DNA from: an uncultured Caulobacter sp.
GTDB lineage: Bacteria; Pseudomonadota; Alphaproteobacteria; Caulobacterales; Caulobacteraceae
Direction: 5' to 3'
NCBI GenBank assembly: GCA_937991555.1
Contig: CALKHU010000047.1
Span: 1 to 17,761 of the forward strand
Length of the DNA stretch: 17,761 bases
The stretch's first letter is position 1. The number at the start of each line of letters is the position of its first letter. Shown here piece after piece: positions 15,869 through 17,761 of this stretch. The notes below the pieces were generated by a model, which saw nothing but the letters and a program-made list of their open reading frames with translations, was not told the origin of the DNA and made no database searches. A program made the position numbers and the translations under genes.

Positions 15869-16729
15869 CTAGGCCGGGATGGCTCCGAACCTGCCGGCGT
15901 TGTAGTCGTTGATCGCCTCGATGATCTGCTCGCGGGTGTTCATCACGAACGGCCCGTGGGCGAAGACCGGCTCGTTGAAGGGCCGGGCGTGGCCGAAGAC
16001 GAGGAATGCGTCCGTTCCGGCGACGAGGTCGACCTGGTCCGCGTCCCCGTGCAGCTCGACCAGGTGCTGCGGCCGGGCCGGCTCCTGGCCGACGGACACC
16101 TCTCCCCGCACAACATAGAGAAAGACGTTCCGGTCCCGCGCCGCCGGCAGGCTGACGCGGCCGCCCGCCTGCATCCGGACTGTCGCCATCACGATGTCGA
16201 CCAGGGGATCGTAGGGGCCCCGCACGCCGCCGATCTCTCCGGCGATGACGTCGACCGCCACCCGCCCGTCGTCGAGCGTGGCGACCGGAATCTCATCCCG
16301 TTGCAGGCCGACGTAGCGGGGCGGCGCGAACTTCAGCGCCGCCGGCAGATTGACCCACAGCTGCAGGATCTCCAGCGGCCCGCCGCTGCGCTTGAACGCG
16401 GCCGGCGACAGCTCGGCATGGACGAGGCCTCTGCCGGCGGTCATCCACTGCACCCCGCCCGCGCGGATAACGCTCTCGTGCCCGCCGCTGTCGAGGTGCG
16501 AGAGCTCGCCCTCGAGAATGAAGGTGACCGTCTCGAACCCGCGGTGCGGATGCGGCCCGAACGGCAGGCCGCGATTGTCCGGCGGATAGGTCTGCGGGCC
16601 GTGATGGTTGAGGAACAGGAACGGGTCGACCTGCTCGACCCCCGGCCCGGGCAGCGGCCGGCGGGTGACCAGGTCGGCGATATCGTCGCGATAGGCCGGG
16701 TGCAGGGCGCGGATGGTTCTGCCGGTCAT
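15869..16729 (-). CDS. Pirin family protein
   Basis: The ATG has AAGGAG at a 6-base spacing and yields 286 residues, the usual pirin length. The bicupin metal site is intact: GPHPHRGFETVTF provides His60 and His62, and GLVHAE provides His104 and Glu106, matching the four iron ligands known from human pirin. The N-terminal VDPFLFLNHHGPQTYPP and the second cupin (QHLVELHGDADQVDLVAGTDAFLVFGHARPFNEPVFAHGPFVMNTREQI) are standard. Bacterial pirins have been reported with quercetin 2,3-dioxygenase activity, or as regulators of pyruvate dehydrogenase; which applies here is not visible. The gene lies 68 bases downstream of the GST gene on the same strand, so co-transcription is plausible despite a possible weak terminator in between. 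Confidence 0.94.
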   Translation of the reverse strand: MTGRTIRALHPAYRDDIADLVTRRPLPGPGVEQVDPFLFLNHHGPQTYPPDNRGLPFGPHPHRGFETVTFILEGELSHLDSGGHESVIRAGGVQWMTAGRGLVHAELSPAAFKRSGGPLEILQLWVNLPAALKFAPPRYVGLQRDEIPVATLDDGRVAVDVIAGEIGGVRGPYDPLVDIVMATVRMQAGGRVSLPAARDRNVFLYVVRGEVSVGQEPARPQHLVELHGDADQVDLVAGTDAFLVFGHARPFNEPVFAHGPFVMNTREQIIEAINDYNAGRFGAIPA

Positions 16730-16770
16730 GGGGATCTCCTTGCGGCAGAGGTAACGCATCCGGCGGCCGG

Positions 16771-16796
16771 GAAAAGGACTGCGCCCGGCGCTTTTC
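16771..16796 (-). terminator. Possible weak terminator after the GST gene
   Basis: Just past the GST stop, the minus strand reads GAAAAGCGC - CGG - GCGC, then a 4-base bulge, then CTTTTC. This is an imperfect hairpin ending in a short T-run. It lies between GST and pirin and may attenuate rather than end transcription. Confidence 0.3.
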
Positions 16797-16797
16797 G

Positions 16798-17583
16798 TCA
16801 GGCCGGCTCGGCGTTGAAGCGGATGTTGTCCTTCTCCAGCCCCTTGAGGACGACCTCGACGCCGCCCGAGCGGATCATCCACTCGAGCCGGTGGTCGCGG
16901 TACTGGCGCTTGAACAGGCCGGCCTCGACGACGCCGGCGACCGCCGACATGGCGGCGATCGAGGCGGCGGCGGCCTCCAGCGCCGCGGCCACCGACGGCC
17001 GGGCCCGGGCCCGGTCCAGCCAGCGACCGAGGCGGCTGTCCGGGGCCGGGCCCACGCCGTGGCCGACCGCGCCCTGCAGGAACGGCGCGACACAGACGTC
17101 CGCCCAGCCGAAGACGTCGCCGCCGAACCAGTCCGCCTCGCCCAGCTGTCTCTCCAGCCAGCCGTGGAGCCGCGCGGTCTGGCCGGCCGCCGCCGTGCGC
17201 AGGGTCTGGGCCAGCTCGCCTTCGGCGCGACGGAACCAGGCGATCTCGGACAGCCCCCAGGTGATCGCCTCGTAGTGGGTGTCCATCACCTCCTCGATGG
17301 TCCGCGCCCGGGCCCGCGCCATCGGGTCGGCAGGCCGCAGCGGCGGCTCCGGATACCGGTCCTCGATGAACTCGAGGATGATGGTGGAGTCGAACAAGGG
17401 CTCGCCGTCGACGAACAGCACGGGCACCTCGCCGCGCGGATTGGCCTGGCGAAAGGCTTCCGGCGTGTTGCCCGAGCCGATCGCGTCGGGCGTGCGAAGG
17501 GTGTAGGCCACGCCCTTCTCGTCGAGGGCGATCCTGACCTTCTGGGAATAGGGCGACAGCGGGTGTTCGAGCAGATCGAGCAT
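16798..17583 (-). CDS. Glutathione S-transferase family protein
   Basis: The start chosen is the ATG with GGAGGAG 6 bases upstream; it begins MLDLLEHPLSPYSQKVRIAL, the typical thioredoxin-fold start, and gives 261 residues. Ser10/Tyr12/Ser13 in LSPYSQKV are candidates for the glutathione-activating residue. NPRGEVPVLF holds the cis-Pro (Pro53), and LFDSTIILEFIEDRYPEPPL contributes the Asp65-Ser66 glutathione gamma-glutamyl contact. The C-terminal helical domain has an extra tail of about 40 residues (AGLFKRQYRDHRLEW onward) beyond the usual end, which looks distinctive. The enzyme would conjugate or dehalogenate electrophiles in the cytoplasm. It is divergent from the partial gene at the right edge and upstream of pirin on the same strand. 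Confidence 0.9.
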   Translation of the reverse strand: MLDLLEHPLSPYSQKVRIALDEKGVAYTLRTPDAIGSGNTPEAFRQANPRGEVPVLFVDGEPLFDSTIILEFIEDRYPEPPLRPADPMARARARTIEEVMDTHYEAITWGLSEIAWFRRAEGELAQTLRTAAAGQTARLHGWLERQLGEADWFGGDVFGWADVCVAPFLQGAVGHGVGPAPDSRLGRWLDRARARPSVAAALEAAAASIAAMSAVAGVVEAGLFKRQYRDHRLEWMIRSGGVEVVLKGLEKDNIRFNAEPA

Positions 17584-17666
17584 CGGCGGCTCCTCCGGTT
17601 TTCGACCAGCACAGTCGGTTGCCGCTACGACCGTCAACCACGCGCCGCGCAGGCCGTCATCGGCCA

Positions 17667-17694
17667 TTGCGCCCCCGCCCCGGCCGGGCCTAGC
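17667..17694 (+). promoter_or_regulatory. Possible promoter of the right-edge gene
   Basis: TTGCGC (17667-17672) lies 16 bases before CCTAGC (17689-17694), loosely resembling the GC-rich Caulobacter-type promoter with a CTA-containing -10. Transcription would begin shortly before the SD at 17715-17721. The match is weak. Confidence 0.2.
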
Positions 17695-17728
17695 CTCCCT
17701 GTCCAGTGGGCGTAGAGGGAGCTTTCCA

Positions 17729-17761
17729 GTGACGAAGACATCGGTATCGCGGCGCGGCCTC
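17729..17761 (+). CDS. 5' end of a gene with a twin-arginine-like N-terminus
   Basis: A GTG preceded by GAGGGAG at a 7-base spacing opens a frame reading VTKTSVSRRGL before the window ends. The short polar N-terminus followed by SRRGL is how many Tat signal peptides begin (S-R-R-x-L/F-hydrophobic), so the product may be a folded, exported, cofactor-containing protein. Only 11 codons are present, the hydrophobic core that would confirm it lies outside the window, and nothing can be said about its function. Confidence 0.45.
   Translation, partial: MTKTSVSRRGL

Noticed and set aside
15869..17641. Apparent fusion of pirin with a roughly 300-residue N-terminal region
   Set aside because: The extra part is an out-of-frame reading of the GST gene. 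Pirin has its own ATG with AAGGAG at a proper spacing.
17679..17688. CCCGGCCGGG palindrome
   Set aside because: A 10-base palindrome made only of G and C is expected by chance in DNA of this composition.
17695..17721. CTCCCT/AGGGAG pairing that would mask the SD of the right-edge gene
   Set aside because: The stem is short with a 15-base loop, and the 5' arm probably lies upstream of the likely transcription start, so it may not be in the mRNA.

Overview
The window is a very GC-rich stretch of bacterial chromosome, densely packed with metabolic genes, many joined by 1-4 base overlaps and most preceded by purine-rich ribosome binding sites. The mix of families (family III CoA-transferase, FabK/NMO-like flavoprotein, COG3653-type amidohydrolase, pirin, VOC and carboxymuconolactone decarboxylase proteins), an intergenic hairpin repeat of the 'CTCTCCC...GGGAGAG' kind, and a FixK/FNR-type box together suggest an alphaproteobacterium, most likely Caulobacterales (Phenylobacterium/Caulobacter-like). 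That placement is an inference from gene style; no rRNA or marker gene is present. I see no tRNA, rRNA, CRISPR, phage or transposase gene.

Layout. The left edge (1-207, +) holds the C-terminus of a PfkB-family sugar kinase. It converges on, and overlaps by 4 bases, a PEP synthase gene (204-2606, -) with a near-perfect FNR/FixK-type palindrome about 90 bases upstream of its start. Next comes a long minus-strand run (13314 down to 2773). In transcription order it contains nucleoside hydrolase and ribokinase (overlapping); a 157-bp composite inverted repeat; a 2OG-Fe(II) oxygenase; a patatin-like lipase; a nitronate monooxygenase-family flavoprotein; a D-aminoacylase-like amidohydrolase with a medium-chain reductase; and a trans-acting enoyl reductase-like protein overlapping a family III CoA-transferase. 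To the right, divergent from the nucleoside hydrolase, a plus-strand set encodes a VOC protein and an alpha/beta hydrolase (4-base overlap), then a carboxymuconolactone decarboxylase family protein. Pirin and a glutathione S-transferase follow on the minus strand. The right edge holds the first 11 codons of a plus-strand gene with a twin-arginine-like start.

How the genes may work together. The nucleoside hydrolase and ribokinase form a plausible two-step route from nucleoside to ribose 5-phosphate. PEP synthase with a neighbouring PfkB kinase and an FNR/FixK-type box points to oxygen-linked control of lower glycolysis. The CoA-transferase, enoyl reductase-like protein and MDR reductase suggest acyl-CoA chemistry on an unknown substrate. 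The VOC/hydrolase/CMD set, with pirin and GST nearby, resembles the enzyme types of ring-cleavage or electrophile-handling pathways, but the substrate cannot be read from sequence. The strongest non-coding signals are the FNR/FixK box, the composite inverted repeat whose edge supplies the last base of the ribokinase stop codon, and a hairpin that could mask the ribosome binding site of the CMD gene.
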